Source: Dipteris shenzhenensis (taxonomy: Eukaryota; Polypodiophyta; Polypodiopsida; Gleicheniales). From it: 64,000 bases of DNA. The stretch is taken from NCBI GenBank assembly GCA_047967505.1, contig CM106539.1. One strand, 5' to 3'. The position numbers and the translations under genes are program-made. Shown here piece by piece: positions 12,236 through 22,672 of this stretch; positions within the stretch are counted from its first letter, which is position 1, and each line of letters opens with the position of its first letter. Below the pieces are notes generated by a model. It was not told the origin of the DNA and did not search any database. It saw nothing but the letters and a program-made list of their open reading frames with translations.

Positions 12236-15200
12236 CATTGTTATCTTTTGTTTGTCAATAGCTCTCAAATTGTAAGATTGATACAGGCTTTATAAGGTAT
12301 ATGCTTGCATTGCTTGTGAATCGCTCCGAAGTAATGCTATAAACTTTATTGGCCGGGCTTGATACCTTTAAAAGACAGTTTTTACAGTTTGACCGTTGGT
12401 TTTATAGATCATAACCCTGAATTTATGATGGAGATAGTCTGCATAATAACCACTAACCAAATACTGATTTGTTTAGAACTATTTTGTTTTCAAAGAGTGG
12501 ACTTTTTCTCACATGTGTCCTTGTTTGCTACAGCCTACATCCAGCAAGGACTTAAGATGTTTTAGTGATATACATAAGTCAGTATCATGTCTAGTTTCAT
12601 ATTTATGTAGCTATGCTTGTGCAAGGAAAATAGGGCTAACAGCGTTCATTACCAATGCTCATGTACAGGCTTACATCGAAAAAGAGGATAGTAAAAAGTT
12701 GAAGCAGAAGCAAAGAGAGAGAATGCAGCCAAAAGTGGGGAAGCTAGACATTGATTATCAGGTGTGGCATTTTTTGGGATGTTACCTTTTATCGTATCCT
12801 GCCATCAGTATCTTAATAGTTATGGTGTTCTATTACAGAATCTTTCAAAATATGTATCATTTGCAAGTCAAAAACATTGGTTATGTGCAGGTCTTACATG
12901 ATGCTTTTTTTAAGTTCCAAACCAAGCCAAAGCTTACATCACATGGTGATCTGTACTTTGAAGGAAAGGAATTTGAGGTAAATGGGGTTTGATTACATGA
13001 TTTGAGATTAATCAAGCTGTTCTTAGTTAATGCTAGATAAGGGCATCCTGCACTCAATGTCTGCACAAAGCTTCTCAGGAGCTGAACTTATGGTGTTTTC
13101 TCATGAAGGGTAAAATAAGTTCTAACTAGAAAGCATGCGATTAGCAACACAATCTGGCCTGTTGCTGATAATGAAGACCACAGAGCATATATGAATAAGT
13201 ATCATGCTTTCAATTAAGTTGTAGGTGATTTGATTCAGGAATTATGGTCATGCATTGAACCCTATCCGTATTAACCTCTCTAATCACATTTTCTTACTTG
13301 ATGCATTTGTAGATATTCTTTTAGCTAGATATTAATTTGCATCATTAAATTGCAACTTTGTGATTTAATAAGCTGAAGTGTTGGCATTGGTTATCTTGTT
13401 TCTGAAGGTCAAGTTAAAGGAGATGAAACCAGGACACTTATCTCAAGAACTAAAAGAAGCTCTTGGTATGCCAGAGGTGGCTCCACCACCATGGCTGATA
13501 AACATGCAGGTTTGCACCAATAACTGGAATAAATAATAAAAGTTCTTCTGTATTCAGTCATATAATAAAGGATTTCCTTTTGTTGGCTTGCTAGAGATAT
13601 GGACCTCCTCCTTCCTATCCTCACTTAAAGATTCCTGGGCTCAACTCTCCAATCCCAGAAGGTGCATCATTTGGATATCATCCAGGAGGCTGGGGCAAAC
13701 CTCCTGTTGATGAAGTAAGCATGTTAATGTTTTGTATGCATAAGTTGAATTGTACAATCTTCCACATTTGAATCAATACATGCAACTCATTTACTGACTT
13801 GTAATTTTCTTTTGTTTGGTTTTAGTATGGGCGGCCATTGTATGGTGATGTCTTTGGTGTTCGTCATCAAGAGCCTGAAATTTATGATGTAGGGGCCCAA
13901 AACCAATACGTTTCTTGAAGAAAAATTTCAAGTCTTTGCTGGGCATTATTTTATGATATTGTTGGTTTTCTTTCTCAGATGGAGCCTGTAGACCGGACAA
14001 AACATTGGGGGGACTTGGAGGAAGAGGAAGAAGAGGAAGAAGAGGAGGAAGAGGAAGAACCGCTTGGACCAGAGGAACTTGAGGCAGGAATGGCTTCTGT
14101 TGATAGTCTTTCAACGTAAAGTTTCCTAACCTTGAACCTTTGAAGCTTCTGATTAATAGCGCCTATCCTACTCTCTGTTGTGACTGGTTTTGAAGCTGCT
14201 GGCAGTTCATTCTTGATATTGGGAACTTCGTTTCTTCGAGCTTGGACCTGGGTGTTCTTTTTGCAGCTTTCTGCTGCTCTTGGGGCTTAGGAGTAGCCCC
14301 CGCTGACTGAGCTGCTTCTGGGCCTGGTTGTGTTTGAAGGCCTAAGTCCTTTTTTGACTCTGGTGGTCTCTTCCCAGCAAGTTGGCTAGCCTTGGTGGAA
14401 TCTTGAGCAGTTATTTTCTGCCCAAGCGTTTCCTTGTGAAGATTTTGTTCTTCTTTAGCCCTTTCTTTTCCTTTTTCCACCCCCCTTTTCTCATTTGCAG
14501 CATTTCTTGTTTGTATTCTCTGAAGGAAAAATCTGGTTTGGCACAAGAGGGGCTCACATGGCAGCTCCCTAGCCGTTTTGGTGCTACTTTTTGGAAAGGA
14601 AAAGCAACATGCAAAGAATGCAGTAGTGTCACTTTAGGACATATCTTTGGTGGGTAGAATAGTTGGGACTCATATCCACAAGGAGTCAGATGCGGGATTG
14701 GATATGGGGACTAAGCTGACCACATTCAAGAGGTCACCATCTACGAGAAAGGAGTTTTTCTTCTTCAATCGAGTTTCCTTGAGACCTCCTTGGTCTTGGT
14801 GGAGCAGAGCCCCATTTTCCTTGGCCTGCACCTTGTTTTCTTCATCCCTTTGTTACCATGGGTTCATAGTCGACGACATGGTCTCGACACATCATGCGCC
14901 ACATTTCCCAGTTGCGCTTCGCTTCTTGAGGCTCACAAACGAGTACCGACTTATCCTTCCCTACATCGGGGGCTGTTTTGGCACAACGTTAAGAGTCCCC
15001 ATGAACCTCGATTTGGCAGATGATGGGGTCGTTCATCTCAAGGCGATTATGAAGGACCTTGTGACTATTTCATAGGAGGTCCTACTCGTAGGTGGGTCAA
15101 CGTCTTCATTGCAGATAGATGGTACATCTAGCACAGGCCTGTCCCAGGGGCAAGATAGGGCTCTTCTCCTTCTCAAGCCCGTTTTGGGTAGTAGAGAGAC

Positions 15201-18200
15201 TTTCTTGCGGGCAAAGCCCAACGTCTGTCTAGCGTCAGGAGTTCCAGCCCCCCCCTGGTTATAGCCTTCTGAGGGAGCTTGGACCAGGGTGGAGAGAGAA
15301 AGAAAGAAATTTCATTAAAGTCTTTGGAAGACCGTTGGGTCTATGAGATTGAGAGAGAGTTGGTAAGAGGGCTGCAAAGAACCGTAGCTAGTGAGCCAGA
15401 CTTGAACAATGGGTGATGGCAGATCAAGCAACAACTTCTGTGTTTCAGGGGAGTAGAGAGATGGATCCCCTTAGGATGTCCTTAGAGTCGTGAGAGAGAG
15501 ATCTTTTCAATCTTCAGCAGACGTTCTAGAGCTAGTGGCCTGGAGTACTGTAAACTACTCGGTGCTTTCTATCAATTCAAACAATGGATTTTGCAGAGGC
15601 GTTTGAATGAAATGTTTGCGAGTTGCCAAACACATATACTTGAACTTAAGAGTTTGCAATTAAGCTGGAATTAAGACTTATACAGCTTAAACACAAAGTG
15701 ACATCATTGGAAAATTGCAATATGATTTGAGGGGCCAAGACGGCCCCCCCCCTTATCCAGGCTCACTTTATTCTTGAAAATGGAGATACAAGACCAAGGT
15801 GCAATGCACCTTCCAAACTGATGAACTCAGTGAAAGCCTAGGACCTAAATACAAGATTCGAGCATATGTACAAGGTAGACGACAAAAAGGAGGACTCCAA
15901 GCTCAGGTTTCAACTCTTAGCTTGCCCAATCCACAAGGAAGAAGCCTGCAACAATCACCACTTACATCCAACATTAGAGGCAAGCACTAGTTTCTAGAAA
16001 GATAGTAGAAACAACATGAAATAGTGCTGTAAATGAGATAAACTTGACAATACAGGCTCCCTTCGTGACTTGACCCTTTTGTAGATGAAGTCCTTGATGC
16101 CTCTGAAGCTACCTTGGGTGAGGAGAGTGTGGAAATGGGGCTGGAATGAAAACAGCTTATAAAAAACAACATGAAATAGTGCTGTAAATGAGATAAACTT
16201 GACAATGCAGGCTCCCTTTGTGACTTGACCCTTTTGTAGATGAAGTCCTTGATGCCTCTGAAGCTACCTTGGGTGAGGAGAGTGTGGAAATGGGGCTGGA
16301 ATGAAAACAGCTTATAAAAAACAGCCTGTAGGTTAGAGAGAGAAAGCCTTTATGGAGTGATAGCTGTAGAGAGAGAGTGCCAATGCTGATCCCAAGGGAG
16401 GGGATGTGGGCTGCTGCTGTTCCAGAGGTGCACAGAAAGGCAGATTTCTGCAAGGGGAATGGGCTGGAACAGTAGAGAAAGAAATTTTGCAGTAGAGAGA
16501 GAAATACTGCAGCAGGAGAGAGAAAGGGGCTGTGGCTACTCCAGGCTAGGAGAAGGAGAGAGGATGCTGCTGCTGTTCCAGAAGAGCTGAGAGGGGGCAG
16601 ATTTCTGGAGAGGAGGGGCTGGAACTGTAGAGAGAAAATGTGCTGTTGTAGAGAGAGAGTGCTGCTGAGGTGAGAGAATGGCCTGGGGAGAAGCTGGCTG
16701 CACCCAAGGAGCTGGAGAGGTTCTGCTGCATCAACCAAAAGGAGGGAGAAGAAAAGTGACGAATTTTTCATGTGTGGAATGAAGGGGAGAGGCCTTCTTT
16801 TATAGGCTCAGCCCCCCCCCAGGCTTAGAGTGGAAGGTGGACACTTGTGCCAGATTTTTGGTGGGCTGCAGTCCCAAAGAGGACAGCCCACAACCTGCCC
16901 CAAATCTACCAGATTTGGGGCCAGGCCAAGAGATTTGGGACCAGACACTTGGCCTGCATGCCCTGCCACTTGCCATGCATGCTGCCACATGTGTGGGACA
17001 GGTGGACTGACTTGCCAGCTCAGATTCCATGTGGCAGTCTGCCACGTGTCACTCCCAAAAACCCTAAAATTTCAAAGTTGTTAGAATTCAATTCTGATCG
17101 CACCCACGGGTTCCTAACAGCTTGGACTATCTATTGACGTACTCTAAGTCATAATATAGAGCTCATTTGTTTGTCGTCTTATCTTGTATCTCCATTACTC
17201 TTGGCATGCTGCCAAGCCCACACCCAAAGCTCAGGGAACATTCTCTTGAATGGTTCCTAGGTCAGTATGCAATCTGTGCATTTGATTGGTCCCATGTTTG
17301 GGTACTCAGGTGGGGTGTGGTTTTCAGATGTCCCTCTCAAAGAGAGGCCATCACTCTTGTGGGTCACTAATGCCCATAACCCCAAGCAAGGGGGTCCACC
17401 CTCAAATGCTAGACCTAGTCCCCATTGTCCGTAACTGAACAGTAGGAAAACATTTCATTTCTTAATAAGAATACCATTGAAAAACAAAAAGAAATAGTAC
17501 CAAGCAAGTGAATACATGTTGAAGCAGGATGACAAGTACTCAGGCTCTTGCACAGCAGCAATCGATAGGAGAGCCCCTTGCACCAACCCCTTTGCATATC
17601 TCCCCTTGTCGCCTTCCTCTGCATCGTCGCCTCCGTCCGTGCCTCCCCTTTCCATTGCAGTCACTCTCAGCACCCGCTGTTCGTCTGCCTCTTCTCCACC
17701 CTTCCCTTGTAGGGCAGTGCCTCTGTTTTCGTCCTTCCGTCCTTGCTTCCTCGCTTCTTGAAGTCCAAACCTTCTTCAGTGCCTCAGTCTTCGAGCAAGG
17801 GCAAGGTTGCGGCGACTTCCTCTCCGTCCCATCCTAGCTCTCTCTTGGCACAGGACACAACTTCTACAAAGCAGTTTGGTGGTTTGATAAACTTTTTAGA
17901 AGCACTACTCAGACCACTCAATACAAAGTGCCCTCACTAGAATGTTGCTGCTAGGTGTAGATGTTGTTAGAGGCATTTTTTGAATGTTCATTCTTACTTG
18001 AGTTTCAAAAACTTTATTGAGTAATGGGCTTAAAGTTTTAACTGATTCATCTAGATTAGATATTTTATTTTCTAGAGACTCAATTTCAAGCTCAAGCTGA
18101 CAAAATTCATTGTAAAGACCATGCGTCTCATTATCATTTCCAGATTTCTTTTGTATGGAGTTCATGACTACAAGTTTGAGATTGGACCATAGACATATCT

Positions 18201-21200
18201 TGTTCCACATCTAATAATTAGCTTGCCTAATTAAAAGATGCTTAGGACTAACATGTAAGGATTGCATGATGGAAATAAAGCAGATAAAGCAAAGACCTAT
18301 CCAAAGTTATGAAGGTCAAACGACATGATTCTTTACGAAATTCAAGTTTTGCCTAAATTTATCTACTAATTTTGACTAGTAAAGGGCTTTTTGAGATGAG
18401 CTTCATACTTTAATTTTAGATGAAGTCGCAAAACAAAATGACTAAAATTTGAGTAATTGAATATAGCTCTCAAATGCAGTTGTAGCTTGAGTGAAGAGAT
18501 TTTGGACTACCTTTTGATTAGCCTTCTCCTTTAGTGCTAGCCTTCGTCATGGCTGAGTCTGCCCTTCACCTCCGGAGTGCCGATAGAAACTCAGTACGAA
18601 GACTTTGTATAAATGGATGCTCAAGTATGTGTGGGTGTGTGGATTTGTATGTGTGAGAGCATATTTTTATACTATGGTCTGCCATTGTTGGGCGATGATG
18701 ACGTCAGTGGGGATGTCATAGTAGCTAGTCCCTGCTATGCATGATGGAGTTTATGGTTTTCAACCTTGTGAGTGACTATCATGAGAATTGAAACTGCACT
18801 ATGTTGTGTTTTTAGAGGATGGTATAACACACAGTCCCTTCCCCTGACCACCCACACCCACTTGCCGTCATACTACAATTATTATTTTCTTTTTCCTAGG
18901 ATTCAAGAAATCTTTAGATTAGGTAGAAGGTGTTCGCCCTGATGATAAAACTGATGCCTTATTAGACAAGGAACTATATTGGAAAAAGTCTCTAGGGCAA
19001 CAAATTTTTAAATGTTTTCCATCTTGGGCATAATGAGAGGAGAATGGGTTCCCTTCAGAGGAGTAATTGAAGCACCAGATTGATCTTGTTCAAAAGCTCA
19101 TTGGTTGTTGACGTCGAAGTTTGGAGGAGGTTCTATACATGCAGCTTTTGTTAATTTCGTCTAGAAGCTGTAGCGAAAGGGGAAGTGAGGTCACTGAAAA
19201 GCCTAAGAAAAGAGAAAAGGGGTGAGGGGGGCTTTACTTCGTGTTTATGAACTGTGGAAGTATGATGTGTATATCTCAGTTGGGGGAGGGTTTGGATCTT
19301 TTCTGTTGGTACTGATTCATGAAAATGGTAGTGCTATTTTTGGTGGAAGCTAATGAGAAACTAACTTTTCTGCCTTTAATATTTGCAGTACACCAACTGG
19401 TGTAGAGACGCCTGATGTCATTGACCTTCGTAAGTCGCAACGCAAAGAGCCAGAGAGACAACTTTACCAGGTAACTACTCGGCCTTAATCTCTTGTGCTG
19501 TTGTAAGTTATTTGTTTTGAGCTTTTTCCTTGTCAAGCAGCTTTTGCTTAGTGGGTTTCTCTTCTTTTGGAGAGTCTTAAGGAACTTGAAAACGTGGACT
19601 GCTTTTAGGTTGGCCTTACCGTCAGTGCTAGTCTTAATCATCAACGTGTCTCCTCTTTATATCCAGATATTGACAGACTCAGTACAAAGGCATTTGTAAA
19701 TGCTTGTTTTTGGTGCATAAACATGTGTAAATTGTTAGTGCATGTTTGTGACAATATGTGTATATACATTCATTTGCACGTTGGAGTTGATGCTTTATTC
19801 TGATGAATGATGATAAGCGTTGATGCAGACTGGTTTTAATGGACACACATAAAATCAAATACACAAATAGGGCATCTTGATGCGATGTTAAGACCTAAAT
19901 GTGAAAAATTGTTTGTTTTTAATGTCCTCTTGTCACCTTTATGGGTTTCGTGTGGGTCTCAGACAAAGCTGGTATGCAATGCATTCATGGTATTTATCTG
20001 TTGTTCTGATACTACTTTGACACATTATGTGCCTTTATCTCAGACCTATGAGGCTAATTACTTTGTGACATTCAGTGCCTCCTCATCGTAATCAAGATAT
20101 CAGATATTGCAGGATGTTAATTTCCCTCATACTTTGTAAATGAAGGTATCCTTGAATTTTGTCTTCATATGCTGAAGCCTATGTAGTCTTGCACGGAATC
20201 TGTTTGCAAGTTGCAACTTCATTGACATCTATGTAAATCAGATGAAGCATTTGCATCCCAAGTGATTAGTTTTGGCTACTACACATGACGTTGACCCTTT
20301 GGTTATGTAGGTGGTAACTGTAGTAATTTGGAAAGATGAATACATATGCTAGTTCATGATTAAGTTGAAAGGGTTATGTAGGTGGTAACTGTAGCAATTT
20401 GGAAACATGAATACATATGCTAGTTCGTGATTAAGTTTGTCTTTCTATTGTCTGTAAGTAAAGGATAGAAGAATATGGCAGTTGTATTCAAATGATTGTC
20501 TGGCATATGACAAGGGTGCCTGGCGCACCTACCTTCTACATGACAAGGGTGCCCTGGAATATCCGGGCGCTCTTACCTTGTGGCATGAGTACACAAATTG
20601 AGTACTGTTGTTTTGAAGTGCCACCCTTTTTACCTTGCTTGTCCATTCATGTTGATGGTTATTAATTGTTGGTAGAACGAGTCTGTTCAGGATTGCATAG
20701 AACTTGTGGATGCATTGAAGTTATGGAAAATACTAATCATTTACTATTTGCCCCTTTTAGCTCCTTTTAAAGCATTGGGTAGGCCATACAGACTGAACTC
20801 TTGTTTGTACGTGAAGGTCTTGGAGGAGAAAGAGGAACGGATTGGAGCTGGGACAATTCTTGGCACAAGTCACACGTATTAATGGCTCTTTAATCTCTTT
20901 TAATTTCTTGTTTGGTTTCATAATAATGCTTATAGTAGGTTCTTGATATTTGTCTGCCTTGACTATATAATTAATCGTTTGTGTTGGGTGGCATGGTTTG
21001 TTTCTACATTGGCAGGTATGTTCTTGGTGCAGGTGCAGATAAAGCTGGTCCAAAGAAGGTAATACCGAGCTTTCTTTCACCCGAAATTGTTGGTTGCTAA
21101 GGTTGCATTGTATGTCAGTGTTGTATTGGACTGGATATTCTTGTTTTGGTAATTTTTTGGAAGGGTATACTGAATGGATACTCTGTTAGAGCACTCATTC

Positions 21201-22672
21201 TATTTGATGGTTTTAGGTTGACTTGTTAAAAGGCCAAAAAACCGATAGAGTTGATATTACTCTGCGCCCTGAAGAACTGGAGGCTCTTGATGACAATGCT
21301 TTAGCTGCCAAGTAAGGACTCTTCTGTGCTTTATTGTTGTGCTTGTACATTGACATGCTTCGTAACTATTACCATGAGCCTTTGACAAAGCTTTATGCGT
21401 TCTTTTGCTCTGTTTCTGATTATTCCATTTTGGGTGATTTGTATATGCAAGATGTCATGTAATTATGAATTTAATTGCTGTTCGTTTGGAAGCTTAGTGG
21501 CCCATTCGGTGACCTCGCATATATAATACAGAAATATGTACCCCCTCCCCCCCCGCACCCCTCATGCACACCTTCACACCCATAACACATGATATGCATG
21601 CATGCTTCCTTCCATTTGTGCATTTAGACACACATGCATACATACATACATACATGCAGAGCATGTGCATGTGCATGTGGGTGTGAGTGAAGGTGTGTGA
21701 ATGTGAATATATTTATCCATGCACGCGTGTATATGTAGACGAATTCGCGTGCACATGTGTATGCATGAATATACAGATATATATACACTACATCTGTGTG
21801 TGTGAACACATACATGAATGCATGTAAACATACATGCACAACTTTGCCAAACATATTTTAGGAGAAATAACATTCTTCCAAGGTCTTCCTTTCTTTGTCG
21901 TTTCTTTTGCTATTTGCAAATAGCAGGGTGGTCATCTTCTAGACGAAGGGAAGCCAATGGAGAACAGATTTGCATGTTGATCTTCGTCTAGAAGAAGCCA
22001 ATGGAGAACTGTTGGGAAACTGCTCTTGCCAGTGTTAAAATTCCCATTATCGTAACAATAACCTAGGCATCTCTTGGTAGTTGCTATGTAAGGCCATCGT
22101 GCAAACATTCACCTGACATTAGTGGTGGAGGCTTGCTACTAAGGTTGGTTACTAGGGCAATCACAAATGGTCCCTATTATATTGTACATATTATTTCAGA
22201 TGATAGCACGGACATCCAGATAAGCCTTCTTCAATTCAATTTGGTAGTGATTTGGGCATAAGAAGTCCTATTGGATCATTGGTAACGCTCACACAAATAT
22301 GCACAATGCATCATACCATGGAATAGACAGCACCTCTCTTTTCCCTGACAAATTTGAGGGAAAAAAAGAGCAAAGGAATACTCATGCTTGCACCTGCATA
22401 ATTGACTAGTTGTGATTTCTTTCTTGCAGGTTTGAAGAGGCCAGAGAGGAAGAAAAACTGCGTTCTCAAAGAGAAGATTTCAGTGATATGGTTGCAGAGG
22501 TGCGGCATTGTAGTCTCTCTTTTTTCAACCTTGTACACTCTTGATAACTTTACAAAGCAATGGTCCTTAAGGTTTATGGAAACACATCTTTTTGCAGGTA
22601 GAGAAGAAAAGGAAGCGCAAACTGCAAGAGAAGGAGGGGAAGTCCAAGAAGCAGAAAGAATTCAAATTTTAG
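1094..22672 (+). CDS. SF3B2: SF3B2 / SAP145, splicing factor 3B subunit 2 (18 exons, 600 aa)
   Basis: SF3B2 is a subunit of the SF3b complex of the U2 snRNP, which holds U2 at the intron branch site in the nucleus. Exons: 1094-1351, 3291-3431, 3523-3651, 4512-4574, 4770-4877, 5583-5660, 12669-12761, 12891-12977, 13408-13509, 13595-13714, 13826-13888, 13979-14115, 19389-19470, 20817-20875, 21016-21058, 21217-21311, 22430-22499, 22598-22672. All junctions are GT-AG and the joined frame is open to a TAG stop. Introns are phase 0 except introns 12, 14 and 16, which are phase 2. Residues 40-86 are Arg/Lys-rich. Residues about 190-318 match the DUF382 core (VWDATAADPKLLVFLKAYRN and VLHDAFF motifs). 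Residues about 325-395 are the PSP proline-rich domain (PPPWLINMQRYGPPPSYPHL). Residues 428-441 are 14 consecutive Glu. The C-terminus is Lys-rich. The length is near the plant norm. The start is the first in-frame ATG. Confidence 0.95.
2944..3215 (+). repeat. Intron 1 tandem duplication next to exon 2
   Basis: Two imperfect copies of about 110-140 bp, beginning near 2944 and 3085, share the blocks CTTTACATCCCTTAAAGTCC, GTTTGCTAGC and GTAACCAGGAT. The block GGGGAGAGATTGAATTTG occurs three times (about 3040, 3061, 3201). The second copy ends about 75 bp before exon 2, so the duplication sits close to the splice acceptor region but leaves the TTGTAG acceptor itself intact. Confidence 0.75.
4040..4270 (+). 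repeat. Dispersed intronic repeat family, copy 1 (intron 3)
   Basis: A block of about 200 bp starting GGATTTGTATGTGTGAGAGC is shared with 10335-10500 (intron 6) and 18640-18825 (intron 12), all in the same orientation. By eye the copies are roughly 85-90% alike. This copy contains GATGACGTCAGTGGGGATGT and TTGTGTTTTTAGAGGATG, both repeated in copy 3. No coding potential is visible. It could be a SINE, a MITE or a solo LTR fragment; no terminal structure settles which. Confidence 0.7.
6280..6690 (+). repeat. Short dispersed motif, two copies in intron 6
   Basis: About 6285-6365 and 6597-6685 share CTTACACATG, AGCCGGAT, TTCCTATATAT-like and TAAGACTNGA(A)TT blocks in the same order. A related stretch with TGTAAGACTAGAATACATCC lies at 57380-57410 outside the gene. 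This suggests a dispersed repeat, possibly the end of an LTR, but the boundaries are unclear. Confidence 0.5.
7001..7049 (+). repeat. (GA)n microsatellite, intron 6
   Basis: An uninterrupted GA dinucleotide run of nearly 50 bp. It opens a spurious reading frame of alternating Arg and Glu on the plus strand and Ser/Leu on the minus strand. Confidence 0.95.
7190..8170 (-). pseudogene. LINE ORF1-like remnant, intron 6
   Basis: Read on the minus strand, this stretch gives patches of protein-like sequence broken by stops. There is a threonine/proline-rich patch with KKLSFATITG, then a coiled-coil-like patch (LQQELKEAKARLASLEMKVF), then a Lys/Gln-rich helix (VQDLVTTQVKSVKQEITAKM). A C-terminal patch reads GKWAVYRDGKALIRDFKSKP. 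The order (basic leader, coiled coil, small basic C-terminal part) resembles the ORF1 or gag-like protein of plant retroelements, but no zinc knuckle is evident. On the minus strand it lies downstream of the reverse transcriptase remnant at 8480-10105, the reverse of the usual ORF1-ORF2 order, so it may belong to another insertion. Confidence 0.45.
8188..8214 (+). repeat. Poly-C / poly-A run
   Basis: A run of about 15 C followed directly by about 13 A. It sits between the two retroelement remnants of intron 6 and may mark an insertion junction or tail. Confidence 0.8.
8438..8477 (+). repeat. (GA)n plus poly-G tract, intron 6
   Basis: A GA run followed by 12 or so G. It lies just beyond the 3' end of the minus-strand LINE frame. 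Confidence 0.9.
8480..10105 (-). mobile_element. 5'-truncated non-LTR retrotransposon (LINE) reverse transcriptase, intron 6
   Basis: Minus-strand reading enters within a reverse transcriptase: CCFVDFKKAFHTVPR, then GLKQGYPLSPTLFVIYIDKL, then the catalytic LLLYVDDVVPFA. Next come KYLGIDIPADHRWW and a long C-terminal part with GVEVWGSSISPSTWNEIEKM and FLRRHLGVKA. The end is a Cys/His zinc-binding region (CRFCDLQTIETEAHVALQC) at about 8740. The 10063-9126 stretch is one frame broken by two stops, with one frameshift between 9126 and 8998. Endonuclease and the N-terminal RT fingers are missing, as expected from 5' truncation during target-primed reverse transcription. It is antisense to SF3B2, so its own poly-A signal cannot end the SF3B2 transcript. 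The clade was not assigned. Confidence 0.9.
10130..10510 (+). repeat. Dispersed intronic repeat family, copy 2 (intron 6)
   Basis: This copy shows a longer version of the family at 4040-4270. A 5' half with TTTTGATTAGCCTTCTCC, AGTGCTAGCCTT and AACTCAGTAC is followed by the GTATGTGTGAGAGCATAT half. Both halves recur in the same order at 18455-18830, and the 5' half alone recurs in weaker form at 19585-19735. It starts just outside the LINE remnant, so the LINE may have inserted next to or into it. Confidence 0.75.
10780..10848 (+). repeat. (CT)n(CA)n compound microsatellite, intron 6
   Basis: About 20 bp of CT followed by about 50 bp of CA. A flanking block containing AAAAATTACCGATAGACCAAA is present twice just upstream (about 10706 and 10757). 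Confidence 0.95.
11018..11056 (+). repeat. (CT)n microsatellite, intron 6
   Basis: A CT dinucleotide run of about 38 bp. A second CT-rich run lies at 12200-12235 in the same intron. Confidence 0.95.
11600..11770 (+). pseudogene. Decayed fragment of the DDE-like transposase, intron 6
   Basis: This stretch can be aligned by eye to the transposase gene at 49470-49650. Shared blocks in order are GGGCAA(A/G)(A/G)GAGCTTT, AAGCCCTGGTA, ACATAGACTTTGA, GTTGGAGCATTGCT and ATGCCCATG(T/C)CTCCC. It has several indels and no open frame, so it looks older or less constrained than the 49-kb copy. It shows the same transposon family also entered SF3B2 intron 6. Similarity may continue weakly to about 11880. 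Confidence 0.75.
12040..12119 (+). repeat. 40-bp tandem duplication, intron 6
   Basis: Two adjacent copies of a 40-bp unit that starts AATATTT(A/G)ATCTGTGACA and ends AGCAGNNATTTAGAGCTG. Confidence 0.8.
14160..15240 (-). pseudogene. Retroelement-like coding remnant, intron 12
   Basis: On the minus strand, several frames give protein-like patches. One at 15221-15033 contains SFIIALRMND-type sequence. Another around 14630-14550 is Cys-containing (FACCFSFPKS, LPCEPLLC). A Lys/Gln/Glu-rich low-complexity tail runs 14546-14163. Composition and arrangement resemble the ORF1 or gag portion of a retroelement with a degenerate zinc-knuckle-like patch followed by a basic tail, but no diagnostic motif is intact. 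It could be an unrelated decayed gene. It begins directly after the exon 12 donor. Confidence 0.35.
16011..16320 (+). repeat. 155-bp tandem duplication, intron 12
   Basis: Two adjacent copies, 16011-16165 and 16166-16320, differ at only a few positions. The unit begins ACAACATGAAATAGTGCTG and ends CAGCTTATAAAAA. High identity points to a recent duplication. The surrounding 15780-16800 has a poly-purine bias on the plus strand (GAGAGAGAAA and GCTGCTG stretches) and gives long spurious Ser/Leu-rich frames on the minus strand. Confidence 0.9.
17500..18210. other. Low-complexity stretch of intron 12, unassigned
   Basis: The plus strand 17516-17940 opens Ser/Pro-rich frames. The minus strand 18210-17905 opens a 101-residue frame with a coiled-coil-like heptad stretch (FCQLELEIESLENKISNLDE). 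None of these continues into a larger gene or matches a family I recognise. I list it as a possible retroelement remnant only. Confidence 0.2.
18455..18830 (+). repeat. Dispersed intronic repeat family, copy 3 (intron 12)
   Basis: The full-length match to 10130-10510 over both halves, and the closest match to 4040-4235 over the second half, including GATGACGTCAGTGGGGATGT and TGCACTATGTTGTGTTTTTA. The family therefore occurs in introns 3, 6 and 12 of the same gene in one orientation. Confidence 0.75.
19585..19735 (+). repeat. Dispersed intronic repeat family, diverged partial copy 4 (intron 13)
   Basis: Weak but collinear similarity to the first half of the repeat at 10190 and 18495: GTGGACTGCTTTTAGGTTGG, AGTGCTAGTCTT, GACTCAGTACAAAG and TTTGTA(A)AT blocks in the same order. 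The GAGAGCATAT half is absent. Confidence 0.5.
20304..20440 (+). repeat. About 72-bp tandem duplication, intron 13
   Basis: Two adjacent near-identical copies starting TTATGTAGGTGGTAACTGTA and ending TTCNTGATTAAGTT. Immediately downstream, ACATGACAAGGGTGCC also occurs twice (about 20506 and 20539). Confidence 0.85.
21530..21850 (+). repeat. Alternating purine-pyrimidine tract, intron 16
   Basis: About 300 bp rich in CATG, ACAT and GTGTG steps, such as CATACATACATACATGCAG and GCACGCGTGTATATG. Both strands open spurious Cys/His/Met-rich frames here. Alternating stretches of this kind can adopt Z-DNA; that is inference only. Confidence 0.6.

Noticed and set aside
16157-16771. 204-codon minus-strand Ser/Leu-rich frame in intron 12
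   Set aside because: Its sequence follows the GAGAGA and GCTGCTG composition and includes the 155-bp duplication. It has no domain and lies inside an SF3B2 intron.
21574-21873. Cys/His/Met-rich frames of 60-99 codons suggesting a metal-binding peptide
   Set aside because: They arise from ACAT, CATG and GTGT repeats in several frames at once.
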